Shown: positions 25,084 to 35,655 of the stretch, one piece after another
Position numbering within the stretch: position 1 is the stretch's first letter
How the letters are laid out: each line of letters starts with the position of its first letter
Assembly: GCA_964036665.1 (NCBI GenBank)
Contig: OZ038526.1
Location: 34,658,001 to 34,722,000 of the forward strand
Source of the DNA: Gordius sp. MW1
Lineage: Eukaryota > Nematomorpha > Gordioida > Gordea > Gordiidae
Direction: 5' to 3'
Length of the DNA stretch: 64,000 bases
Position numbers and translations under genes: made by a program
Notes under the pieces: model-generated
The model's database searches: none
Told to the model about the DNA's origin: nothing
The model's input: the letters and a program-made list of their open reading frames with translations, nothing else

Positions 25084-26105
25084 CTCCGGTATTCGAACCC
25101 AAAAACTAGTTAAATTAACAAAAATTAAAAGTAAACAAAACAAGACATTCGGTGCGTGACAAGACATTCGGTGTAGCCCAAGACATGCGGTGTAGCACGC
25201 CGAATAGGCGGACAAACAAAATGGAAAGTGAGCCCATAAATTGCATAGCAATTAAAACTTTTGTAGGGGCACAGGGACCCATATCAGTAGAGGCATAGGC
25301 TTTTGTAGGAAAGGATATAAGGTAATTATCAATGTTAACCTATACGAAAACGAAAAAAAAATTTCGATTTATTTGGCCAATGGTCATTTTTTCAATGGTC
25401 AGTAGCCAGCGGACGGTCAAAAAGTCATATTATCAATGTTACAGTATACAGTCAAAATTATTGGGGTTTAACAAACTATTTAAATTAAATAAATAAAATT
25501 TAAAGTAATAGCTCATGCAGGATCCTAAAATTCCTTTTAGTTTAAAAAAGTGCTAAATTCTGAAACTACCGGCCCGATTCGCTCGTAACTTTACCCGTAG
25601 GTGCTCAGGGCGGCCAGAGGGTAAAATAGCTTTTTCAAATTCTTAAAATACCTTTTCGTTTTAAAAATATCTGACATTTCCCGGGCAGTTTCATAAAATA
25701 ATTCGATTTATTTGGCCAATGGTCATTTTTTTCATTGGTCAATAGCCAGCGGACGGTCAAAAAGTCATATTATCAATGATATTAACAAGAACAAAATATT
25801 AATTTAATTTAAATAGGGGCACAGGGACCCATATCAGTAGATGCATAGGCCCTTGTAGTGGAGGGCATAGGGTAATTATCAATGTTAACCTATTCAAAAA
25901 CGAAAAAAATTTCGATTTATTTGGCCAATGGTCATTTTTTTCAATGGTCAGTAGCCTGCGGACGGTCAAAAAGTCATATTATCATTGGTAGTAACAAGAA
26001 CAAAATATTAATTTAATTAAATATATACATTGGAGGGTAAACGGACGGACATCAACGGACAACGGACAACCAAAAACGAGCCCATAAATTGCATAGCAAT
26101 TAAAA
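25084..26105 (+). repeat. Macrosatellite period 4, block A only
   Basis: Block A repeats once more and stops just after the second CATAAATTGCATAGCAATTA hairpin, at the A/B junction used in periods 1-3. Sequence then changes to GTATCGAACCAGCAATTAAG, a tRNA-like composite repeat. The array therefore terminates precisely at the hairpin motif. Confidence 0.85.
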
Positions 26106-26580
26106 AATAACAAAAAAATTCGTCCCTCTGGGTATCGAACCAGCAATTAAGAATTTACCCTGGCCGGGATTTAAACCCACATCAGTAAAGGCATAGGCTT
26201 TTGTAGGAGGGGGGGGGGGGAGGGACCCATATAAGTAGAGGCATAGGCCCTTCTACGGGAGGGCATAGGGTAATTATCAATGTTAACCTAATATACCAAT
26301 TCAAAAACGAAAAAAAAATTTCGAATTACAATTTGGCTTATGGTCATTTTTTTATTTGTGAGTAGCCAGCGGACGGCCAAAAAGTCATGTTATCAATGGT
26401 ATTAACAAGAACAATATATTAATTTAATTTTAAAAAAAATTTGTCCTCTCCTGGTATCGAACCAGCAATTCAGATACCAAATCCTAAAATAAAACTTGAG
26501 TAAATTAAAAAATCGATAAATAGGTTAGATTAAAATGTGCGACGTATATCTAGGATGAGACAGCAACACAGTGATCGGTA
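26105..26580 (+). repeat. Composite CCAAT/tRNA-like repeat unit
   Basis: Contains GTATCGAACCAGCAATTAAG, GATTTAAACCCACATCAGTA, a poly-G run, AATTTGGCTTATGGTCATTT and GCGGACGGCCAAAAAG. Same orientation as the macrosatellite. No coding sequence. Confidence 0.65.
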
Positions 26581-26582
26581 GA

Positions 26583-28140
26583 AAGAGATGGATGAAAGAA
26601 AAAGTGCTTTTAATTGCTACGCAATTTATGGGCTAGTTTTTTGTTGTACGTCCGTCCGTCCGTTGTCCGTCCGTTACCCTCCAAGTTATTGGCGCCAGCT
26701 TTGTGACCTGGTTAAATTAAATTAATATTTTGTTCTTGATAATACCATTGATAATATGACTTTTTGACCGTCCGCTGGCTACTGACCAATAAATAAATGA
26801 CCATTGGCCAAATAAATCAAAAAAATTTTTTTTTCGTTTTGAAGGGTATATTAATTTAACATTAATAATTACCCTATACCCTTTACTACAAGGGCCTATG
26901 CCTCTACTGATATGGGTTTCTGTGCCCCTACTAAGGCTTATGCCTCTGCTGATATGGGTTCGAATCACGGAGAGGGCAAAATTTTTATTTATTTTTTAAA
27001 TTAAAATATATTGTTCTTGTTAATACCATTGATAATATGGCCTTTTGGTCGTCCGCTGGCTACTGATCAATGAAAAAAATGACCATTGGCCAAAGTATAA
27101 ATCGAAATTTTAATTTTTCGTCTTTGAATTGGGTATATTAGGTTCTCTACTAATATGGGTCCCTATGCCCCTACAAAAGCCTATGCCTTTACTAATGTGG
27201 GTCCCTGTGCCCCTACAAAAGGCTATGCCTTTACTAATGTGGGTTCGAATCCCGTTGAGGGCTAAATTTCTATTTTTTTAAATTAAATTAATATATTGTT
27301 CTTGTTAATACCATTGATAATATGACTTTTTGACAGTGTTCTGGCTACTGACCAATGAAAAAATGACCATTGGCCAAAGTATAAATCGAATTTTTTTTTT
27401 CGTTTTTGAATTGGATAACATTGCTAATTACCCTGTGCCCTCCCCTACAAATGCCTATGCCCCTACTGATATGGGTCCCTGTGCCCCTACAAAAGCCTAG
27501 GCCTCTAGTTATGTGGGTTCGAATCCCGGAGAGGGCAAATTTTTTATTTTTTTTAAATTAAATTAATATATTGTTTTTGTTAATACTATTGATTATATGA
27601 CTTTTTGACCGTCCGCTGGCTACTGACCAATGGAAAAAATCACCATTGGCCAAAGTGTGGATTAAAATTTTTTTTTCGTTTTTTTTTCAAATTAATATAT
27701 TGTTCTTGTTAATACCATTGATGTGACTTTTTGGCCGTCCGTTAGCTGCTGACCAATGGAAAAAATCACCAGTGGCCAAAGTGTGAATGAAAAATTTTTT
27801 TTTCGTTTTTTTTGACTCATATGTATTTATAGACCGTCTATTGTTACTGACCAATGGAAAAAAGTGACCATTGGCCAAATTGTGATTTGAAATTTTTTTC
27901 TCGTTTTTTAATCGTCTCTTATGTATTTACATTCTTTTTGACCGTGTCCTGGCTACTGATCAATGAAAAAAATGACCATTCGCCAAATTGTATTATAGTA
28001 TCTTTCTAATTATTTTTTAAAATAATAATGATATTAAATCAAAATTTAAACCATATGTGTATTTTTCCATTAGGCAAAAGTAAAAAAATTTTGTTTATGC
28101 AATTTATGGGCTCGTTTTTTGTTGTCCGTCCGTCGTCCGT
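26583..28140 (-). repeat. Inverted composite repeats (about five units)
   Basis: Orientation flips here. Starting with TTAATTGCTACGCAATTTAT and CGTCCGTCCGTTGTCCGTCC, about five ~300-bp units read as reverse complements of the array: TGACCAATGAAAAAA, TGACCATTGGCCAA, CTCTACTGATATGGG and GTGGGTTCGAATCCCG followed by GAGAGGGCAAA. Confidence 0.8.
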
Positions 28141-28189
28141 CTACATTATCTATATAAATAACATAAAAACTTCTACCATTTTAATACCA

Positions 28190-28265
28190 AAGGTGTGAGT
28201 GGGTATAGCCCACGGCTTGTGTCCTGTAGACTCGTGTTCAAACCCAGGAGAGGACGAAATTTTTT
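28190..28265 (+). repeat. tRNA-like (SINE head-like) segment
   Basis: GGGTATAGCCCACGGC resembles a pol III A box and CGTGTTCAAACCC a B box about 30 bp later. They are followed by AGGAGAGGACGAAA and a T-rich tail. Similar B-box-like GGTTCGAATCC segments recur near 26,955, 27,250, 27,520, 30,222 and (reversed) 31,590 and 31,875. A tRNA-derived SINE component is plausible. I could not fold a complete cloverleaf, so no tRNA gene is called. Confidence 0.45.
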
Positions 28266-28269
28266 TATT

Positions 28270-28830
28270 TTTTTTTAATTTAAATTAATATTTTGTTCTT
28301 GTTAATACCATTGATAATATGACTTTTTGCCCGTCCGCTGGCTACTCACCAATGAAAAAAATGACCATTGGCCAAATAAATCGAATTTTCTGAAACTGGC
28401 CGTTAAATGTCCGATATTTTTAAAACAAAAGGGTATTTTAGGAATCTGAAAAAGCTATTTTATGGCCGCCCTGGGAACCTACGGGTAAAGTTTCGAGCGA
28501 ATCGGGCCGGTAGTTTCAGAATTTAGTTCTTTTTTTAAACTAAAAGGAATTTTAGGATTCTGTAAGAGCTATTACTTTAAATTTTATTTATATAGTTTGT
28601 TAAACCCCAATAATTTTGACCGTATACTGAAACATTGATAATATGACTTTTTGACCGTCCGCAGGCTACTGACCAATAATTAAAATGACCATTGTCCAAA
28701 TTGTTTTTAAGTAAAGGATAAAATTTTAAAATGCTCCTTCCAAAATCATTATAAAATACTGAAACAAATTCTTGAATATTTTACTAATTAGTTATTTATT
28801 TGATGATCAATAAACGTCAATTGCTGAATT
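28270..28830 (-). repeat. Inverted partial copy of macrosatellite blocks A and B
   Basis: CGAGCGAATCGGGCCGGTAG (28,494-28,513) and neighbouring sequence are the reverse complement of block A near 15,555. The segment 28,700-28,830, with TCTTGAATATTTTACTAATT and TTTGATGATCAA, is the reverse complement of block B near 16,490-16,580. Clearly more diverged than the periods of the tandem array. Confidence 0.8.
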
Positions 28831-29149
28831 AGCCCCCCCCCCTCCCCTTTATTTTTTATAATAATTTATATTTGTTAAATTATCTATAATATATTGATTT
28901 TCTATTTTTCATTTCATTATCTATTTAAATAACATAAAATTTCATTTATATCTTGAGATCATTAATTGATAAGGGATGAATATATCATAAATTGAAAAAT
29001 GCAGCTTCTTCATGCTAGCTACTGATATGGGCAAATCATATTTTTAGATGTTTATAAATGCATAGAAAATTCCGTCGTTTTGTATTTGCTATGTTTAAAA
29101 ATATATGATTGGAATTAAATTTACTGCATTTCACTATACTCTTTATAAG

Positions 29150-29450
29150 TATTAATTGCTATGCAATTTATGTTTTTATATGCCAAGGTTAAACTAAAGT
29201 TTATTACCCTAGTATTATAAGCGCGGGGGGGGGGGTTTTAGGGGGCGGGAGTGGAGGAGATGGGAGAGAGAGATGTGTTAGTATTTCGATTTTTTAAATT
29301 AATGCATAAGAGGTGCCCCACCCCTCATCTCTATCTCCCTCGCTGTGTTAGAATAGTAATACATACGCGTGTCTCCTACCCTCATCATCTCTCTCTCGTT
29401 ATCGATTTTTCGGGCGGGGTCGGGTTTTAAACATAGCACCACACAAGGCA
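29150..29450 (-). repeat. Inverted fragment of macrosatellite block B
   Basis: GAGGTGCCCCACCCCTCATC, CTCGCTGTGTTAGAATAGTA and TCGTTATCGATTTTTCGGGC at 29,308-29,425 are reverse complements of block B near 16,735-16,860. The hairpin TTGCTATGCAATTTATG precedes it at 29,156. Confidence 0.8.
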
Positions 29451-29458
29451 AGACATGA

Positions 29459-29580
29459 CTTGCTATCAAAGTGTAATTACTATCAGCCCTATTAGCATAA
29501 TGCCTCTTTGAATATTGATCTTGCTATCAAAGTGTAATTACTATCAGCCCTATTAGCATAATGCCTCTTTGAATATTGAT
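29459..29580 (+). repeat. 61-bp exact tandem duplication
   Basis: A 61-bp segment beginning TTGCTATCAAAGTGTAATTA is present twice, back to back and without visible differences. It lies outside the other repeat families. Confidence 0.85.
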
Positions 29581-29849
29581 TACATCATCACGAATACAAT
29601 GTCAACCAGTAATGATAGTTTGAATTAGGTGTTAATAGACCTCAATTTGCCTATAAATATGAAATCAAATCTAGTTTTAGGAAAGTATTTTGACCATTTA
29701 CTATAAAATTAGCTTAAAACAACTTTAATAGGTTGTTTATTTTTTTACCAGTCTTACTTACTGTGTGTATATACGCAAATTTTTTATTTATTAAAACAAA
29801 CGTAATCTCACCCACCATACTGGATATTTTTATGCGTATCTTCTTTAAA

Positions 29850-30400
29850 TTAATATTAATTGCTATGCAATTTATGGGCTCGTTTTTGGTTGTCCGTTAC
29901 CCTTCAAGTTATTGGCGTAAGCTTTGTGACCTGGAGGTTCGTGTTCAATCCCAGGAGAGGACAAATTTTTTTTATTTTTTATAAATTAAATTAATATACT
30001 GTTCTTGTAAATACCATGGATAATATGACTTTTTGATCGTCCGTAGGCTACTGACCAATGAAACAAATGACCATTGGCCAAATAAATCGAAATTTTTTTT
30101 TCGATTTTGAATTGGTTAACATTGATAATTACCCTATGCCCTTTCCTACAAGGGCCTACGCCTCTACTGATATGGGTCCCTGTGCCCCTACAAAAGCCTA
30201 GGCCACTACTTATGTGGGTTCGAATCCCGGAGAGGGCAAAATTTTTATTTATTTTTTAAATTAAATTAATATATTGTTCTTGTTAATACCCTCGATAATA
30301 TGACTTTTTAACCGTGTCCTGACTACTAACCAATTTTTATTCTTTTTTTCGCTTTGAAATTAGTAAACATTGATATTTACCCTATGCCCGTCAGTCCAAT
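29850..30400 (-). repeat. Inverted composite CCAAT/tRNA-like repeats
   Basis: Begins with TTAATTGCTATGCAATTTAT, then CGTTTTTGGTTGTCCGTTAC, a B-box-like GTTCGTGTTCAATCCC, CCAAT-pair core near 30,055-30,080, and GTGGGTTCGAATCCCGG near 30,220. Ends in a decayed unit at about 30,400. Confidence 0.7.
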
Positions 30401-30413
30401 TATTTTGAATTAA

Positions 30414-30565
30414 TCCCCCCTATAGGCATTCTCGCCCCTTCCCACCTTTCTCGCCCATAAATTGCATAGCAAATATGCTACTTCTATACGGAGTATAGAT
30501 GAGTCGTCCCCCCTTCCCTTCCTCCCTCCCCCTTCCCACGAGGGCCGAAGGCCCGAGTTTTATTT
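30414..30565 (+). repeat. Dispersed repeat F5
   Basis: Same order as 3,252-3,440: CCCCTATAGGCATTCTCGCC, CATAAATTGCATAGCAAATA, ACGGAGTATAGATGAG, pyrimidine tract, GAGGGCCGAAGGCCC and TTTTATTTT. Confidence 0.8.
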
Positions 30566-30569
30566 TATA

Positions 30570-31130
30570 GCTTCTTATGTTAAGGCGGGATGAACTTAAA
30601 AGAATTTGACAAGATAATTTTCTCGTTGGTTTGAAGGGTGACCCATGACATATTTCAAAAAATCATTAAAGTTAATAGGTGTAGTGTAAAATATGAATTT
30701 TTCAATAACTTAACAAAAATATCTTAGAGTATTTGTCCAAATTTCGAATATTTGCCTTAGACCTGAGTTTAGGTGATATTGTCTTTCTATAGAGTTTAGA
30801 CTATGGTTATATTCAACCGGTAAAATTATAGGTGTAATAAATTTTGTTTTTTTGCCGCGAATCAAGCTTCCTACTAATCATAGGGCCATTTAAATTGCTT
30901 GTTATAATAATTAATACTTAATGAGTATTATTTATATTTATTTATATTGTTAATTTATTGATGAATTTTAACAACAATCTTTTCACATAAAATGGTAGGT
31001 TTGGAGTCATTTTATTTCGGTAACTTATATTTTTATATAAAACAACTTTTGACCTAAAAGATTCTAAGTTATTAAATAAAAATAAATGATATGATGATTA
31101 TATATTGGAAAATGTCAAACTCTTAAAAAA
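30570..31130. other. Unassigned AT-rich stretch
   Basis: No gene, repeat family or RNA recognised. A possible spacer between repeat clusters. Confidence 0.3.
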
Positions 31131-31134
31131 TTAT

Positions 31135-32255
31135 ACTTTAACCAGTGGTCATTTATTCCATTTGTCAATAGCCAGGACACGGTCAAAAAGGATATAAATA
31201 CATAAGCGACGAAAAACAAATTTCGATTTATATTTTGGTAAATGGTCATTTTTTCATTGGTCATTAGCCATAACACGATCAAAAAGGATATAAATACATA
31301 AGAGAACTAAAAAAAATTCGATTCACACCTTAGCCAATGGTCATTTTTTTCATTGGTCAGCAGCCAGGACACGGTCAAAAAGGAAATAAATACATAAGAA
31401 ACGGAAAAAAATTTCGAATCACAATTTGGCCAATGGTCATTTTTTTCATTGGTCAGTAGCCAGGACACGGTTAAAAAGTCATATTATCAATGGTATTAAC
31501 AAGAAATATATTAATTTAATTTAAAAAATAATAAAAATTTTGCCCTCTCCGGGTATCGAACCAGCAATTAAGAATGTGCCCTCGCCGGGATTCGAACCCA
31601 CATCAGTAGTGGCAGGCTTTTGTAGGGGGGGGGCATAGGGTAATTATCAATGTTAACCTAATATACCAATTCAAAAACGAAAAAAAAAATTCGAATCACA
31701 ATTTGGCCAATGGTCATTTTTTTCATTGGTCAGTAGCCAGCGGACGACCAAAAAGTCATATTATCAATGGTATTAACAGGAAAAATATATTAATTTCATT
31801 TAAAAAAAATAAAAATTTTGCCCTCTCCAGGTATCGAACCAGCAATTAAGAATTAGCTCTCGCCAGGATTCGAACCCACATTAATTGAGGCATAGGCTTT
31901 TGTAGGGGGGGGGCACAGGGACCCATACCACTAGAGGCATAGGCCCTTGTAGGGGAGGGCAGAGGTTAATTATCAATGTTAACCTAATATACAATTTAAA
32001 AACGAAAAAAAAAATTTCGAATCACAATTTGGCCAATGGTCATTTTTTTCATTGGTCAGTAGCCAGCGGACAGTCAAAAAGTCATAACATCAATGGTATT
32101 AACAAGAACAAAAATTAATTTAATTTAAAAAAAATTGTCCTCTCCGGGTATTGAACCAGCAAGGCAGAAAGTTGGAAGACGGAGTCAGAACGCTGGAGGA
32201 CGGACAACGGACGGACAACAAAAAGCGAGCCCATAAATTGCATAACAATTAATAA
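31135..32255 (+). repeat. Composite CCAAT/tRNA-like repeat cluster
   Basis: Seven CCAAT-pair cores (31,140 to 32,060) are interleaved with ACACGGTCAAAAAGGATATA-type arms and two paired T-arm-like blocks (GTATCGAACCAGCAATTAAG then GATTCGAACCCACATCAGTA). It ends with GGACGGACAACGGACGGACA and the hairpin CATAAATTGCATAACAATTA at about 32,231-32,252. Orientation matches the macrosatellite. Confidence 0.75.
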
Positions 32256-32259
32256 TCGC

Positions 32260-33060
32260 GAGCTAATCGAAATAATACATTAAGTCAATTAACATTAAGT
32301 GGTGAATCCGCGAGCTATATGTGATAGGTCAATTAACGTAGGGAAGTAGTTTGCCGCGAGTTATATAAGGTAATATAAATGAGTCTATTAAAGAAGTAAT
32401 ATGCCGCGAACAATCAATTAAATAATATTGGTTACTACACTACATTTAGGATTTTTAGGGAAGGTAGTGAAACAATTCTCTTGGATTTAAAGCATGAAAT
32501 TATGATGATAGACATACATAATGTAAATTTTAATTAGAAATAAAGAAGCCTTGGCTGCCTACCCTCTAAACGCACAACAATATGGATAAATTGATAGAAA
32601 ATATTAAAGGATTATAGCATCTTACTCCTCTCTAACGACACACAAATATTTTTAACACTCCTGGCCTGGTTATGTATATGTTAGAGGCGTTACTAAAAAT
32701 TAGAGTCCTGAAAAATATATTTACATCGGCTTGAACCCGATATCCTGAACCCAAATTAATTTTTGGCCTAACCCAAGACATGCTTGACAATTTTTTATCA
32801 AATTTTACAGTTGAAGTTTATTTTATAATGAAAGTGTTTGCTATTTTTAATCTAAAAGAATAATTCGTATGACAAATAAAGATAAAATAAAATTTATTAA
32901 ACAACTAATAAATAACCTTTTGAATTATTTACTTTTTATTATTTAAAAAGATATTTGGATCAAAAATATATAGATTTTGATTTTATTAATAAAAAAGCCG
33001 TTCTATATCAATTTTTTTGAAAGAAGGCCTGTTATGTAAATGAACTCATTATTTGTTTTA
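32260..33060. other. Unassigned AT-rich stretch
   Basis: No coding or repeat assignment. It contains several GCCGCGA(A/G) motifs at 32,270-32,410 with irregular spacing, but no clear tandem unit. Confidence 0.3.
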
Positions 33061-34650
33061 ATACATATTTTAATTGCTATGCAATTTATGGGCTCGTTTT
33101 TGGTTGTCCGTTGATGTCCGTCCGTTTACCTTCCAATGCATATATTTAATTAAATTAATATTTTGTTCTTGTTAATACCATTGATAATATGACTTTTTGA
33201 CCGTCCGCAGGCTACTGACCATTGAAAAAAATGACCATTGGCCAAATAAATCGAATTTTTTTTTTCGTTTTTGTATAGGTTAACATTGATAATTACCCTA
33301 TGCCCTCCACTACAAGGGCCTATGCATCTACTGATATGGGTCCCTGTGTCCCTATTTAATTAAATGCTATGCAATTTATGGGCTCGCTTTCCATTTTGTT
33401 TGTAACGCTGTTCGGTGTCTTGTCTTGTCTTGCACCGAATGTCTTGTCTTGCACCGAATGTCTTGATGTCTCTTGTCTTGCACAGAATGTCTTGTCTCGT
33501 TCTTTACTCTTAATTTTTGTTAATTTAACTAGTTTTTGGGTTCGAATCCCGGAGTTTTTTTTGACTCTTATGATTGTTCTTGTTACTACCATTGATAATA
33601 AGACTTTTTGGCCGTCCGTTGGGTGCTGACCAATGAAAAAAATGACCATTGGCCAAAATATGAATCCAAGTTTTTTTTTCGTTTTTTTTTGACTATTATG
33701 ATTGTTCCTGTTACTACCATTGCTAATGACTTTTTGGCCGTCCGTTGCCTGCTGACCAATGGAATGAAATGACCACTGGCCAAAGTATGATTCGAAAATT
33801 ATTTTTTTCGTTTTTTTTGACTAACATTGACAATTACCCTATGCCCTCCCCTAGTAGAGCCTGTGCCTCTACTGATATGGGTCCCTATGCCCCCCCCACA
33901 AAAGCCTATGCCTCTCTTGATGTGTTCGAATCTCGGAGAGGCCAAATTTTATTTTTTATTTTTTTGTTTAAATTTATATATTGTTCTTGTTAATACCGTT
34001 GATAATAAGACTTTTTGGCCGTCCGTTGGCTGCTGACCAATGGAAAAAAATGACCATTGGCCAAAATGTGAATCGCAATTATTTTTTTCGTTTTTTTTAC
34101 TATTATGATTGTTCTTGTTAATACCATTGATAATATGGCTTTTTGGCCGTCCGTTGGCTGCTGACCAATGGGAAAAAATGACCATTGGCCAAAATGGGAA
34201 TCGCAATTATTTTTTTCGTTTTTTTGACTATTATGATTGTTCTTGTTAATACCATTGATAATATGGCTTTTTGGCCGTCCGTTGGCTGCTGACCAATGGA
34301 AAAAAATGACCATTGGCCAAAATGTGATTCAAAAATTTTTTTTTCGTTTTTTTGACTCCTATGAATTTATATCCACTTTTACCGTGTCCTGACTGCTAAC
34401 CAATGGAAAAAAATGACTATTGGCCAAAATGTGATTCGAAAATTATTTTTTTGTTTTTTTTTTTTGACTCTTATGAATTTATATCCACTTTTACCGTGTC
34501 CTGGCTGCTGACCAATGGAAAAAAATGACCATTGGCCAAAATGTGATTAGAAATTTTTTTTTCGTTTTTTTTGACTCTTATGTATTTATAGACTGTCCGC
34601 TGGCTGCTGACCAATGGAAAAAAATGACCATTGGCCAAAATGTGGTTAAA
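33060..34650 (-). repeat. Inverted macrosatellite A/C-type repeats
   Basis: Reverse-complement copies of block A parts (TTAATTGCTATGCAATTTAT twice, TTGCACCGAATGTCTTG, GTTCGAATCCCGGAGTTTT) are followed by eight CCAAT-pair subunits from about 33,620 to 34,640. Their order mirrors the end of block C and the start of block A. The run stops where the R1 repeat begins. Confidence 0.85.
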
Positions 34651-34659
34651 AAAGTTTTA

Positions 34660-34764
34660 ATTTAGCACCTGTAAATTATTCGAGATATCATTATGATACC
34701 TGTGACATTTTTAAATGCGCGGTCGTAACAGGCAATAGCCGAGCTATTGCATGTCGCTACTTGT
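34660..34764 (+). repeat. R1 repeat, left part, interrupted by transposon
   Basis: TTTAGCACCTGTAAATTATT, GATACCTGTGACATTTTTAA, GCGCGGTCGTAACAGGCAAT and GAGCTATTGCATGTCGCTAC match the R1 copies at 1,815-1,980. The match ends at TA 34,765-34,766, and R1-like CGCCGCAAG resumes at 36,523. Confidence 0.8.
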
Positions 34765-35215
34765 TAGGAGACCGGGGCTATACGTAGCTCGGGGCTATAC
34801 TTATCTTCTCAAATAATTTCCATGTTATTAATTTGTACCCAGTCAAATTTATATACAAAATGTACTTTATAAAGGCGCATTTCAGACTTAAAAAATTTTT
34901 GGAAAAAATTATATAGGGAAAAAGTTAGAAAGAAAATAAGGTTTTTCGGGGCTAAAAGCTCCTTTTTCTAATTTTTCTATTTTGCTAATAACTTTAAAAC
35001 TATTTAATCTCTAAGCTCGAAACTAATTTTAGGTAAAAACGTATGAATTTTTCTATAAAAATCTACTCGGAATAAATTATTTTGTTGAAGATGACTATCT
35101 TAAAACAACTCGCAAAAAATTTTTTTAGTCATGGGGCTATTGAGAGCGGGGCTATAATTATCTCTAATTGATTCATTCATTTAAAAATTAGCATCATACC
35201 TTATAAAGGGGGCAA

Positions 35216-35655
35216 AGCTTTATTCAGGCTTGACCTCCAAACAAGTATTATATCAATTTTTATGCTCAATTTTGTTAAGGTTAGGCATTTGGCTTATCAA
35301 ATGGCAGTACAATTTGATTTATCAATGCCTAATTCATGGGCTGAATATGAATCAGCAGGTGCTGATTGGTTCACCTCTTTTATTAAAAGAAGCCCTCAAA
35401 TATCATTAAGGACCCCAGAACCAACCAGCATTTTGAGGGCCACAAGTTTTAATGAACAGAATACCACTTGTTTTTTTTGATAATTATTCATCTTTATTAG
35501 CTTCATATAGCTATTTGCCTGGTGACATCTACAACATGGATGAAACAGATACCTAAATTTATTATTTTTTTGATATAAATAGGTTTAACAACAGTGCAAA
35601 AACCTAATAAGGTTATTGCCCAAAAGGGTGAAAAGCAAGTGGGAGCCTGCTGCAA
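35216..35655 (+). pseudogene. Broken pogo/Tigger-like (DDE_1) transposase
   Basis: Recognisable in order: GLTSKQ at about 35,227; VRHLAYQMA; the Tc5/CENP-B-type DNA-binding tail ADWFTSFIKR...SLRTPEPTSILRA (35,364-35,445); then, after a one-base gain in a T run (35,471-35,478), DNYSSLL and IYNMDET, which holds the first catalytic Asp of the DDE triad; then GLTTVQKPNKVIAQKGEKQV (to about 35,645). Two inserts break the frame: 35,245-35,279 (35 nt, begins GT and ends AG) and 35,549-35,582 (34 nt, ends AG). The rest of the catalytic domain is missing and is replaced by the 162-bp tandem array, so it cannot be functional. Confidence 0.87.

Noticed and set aside
14860-25251. Repeated frames encoding NGHFFHWSAANGRPKSHI-like peptides on plus and LCNLWAHFPFCLSAYSACY-like peptides on minus
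   Set aside because: They follow the CCAAT subunits and block A of the macrosatellite, occur in fragments and also in inverted decayed copies, and have no recognisable domain.
15075-26105. CRISPR-like array
   Set aside because: The repeat periods are 108 bp and 3.3 kb, spacers are themselves repeated, and the DNA is clearly eukaryotic.
26940-31880. tRNA genes suggested by GGTTCGAATCC motifs
   Set aside because: No complete cloverleaf or acceptor stem pairing could be found; the motifs are parts of composite repeats.
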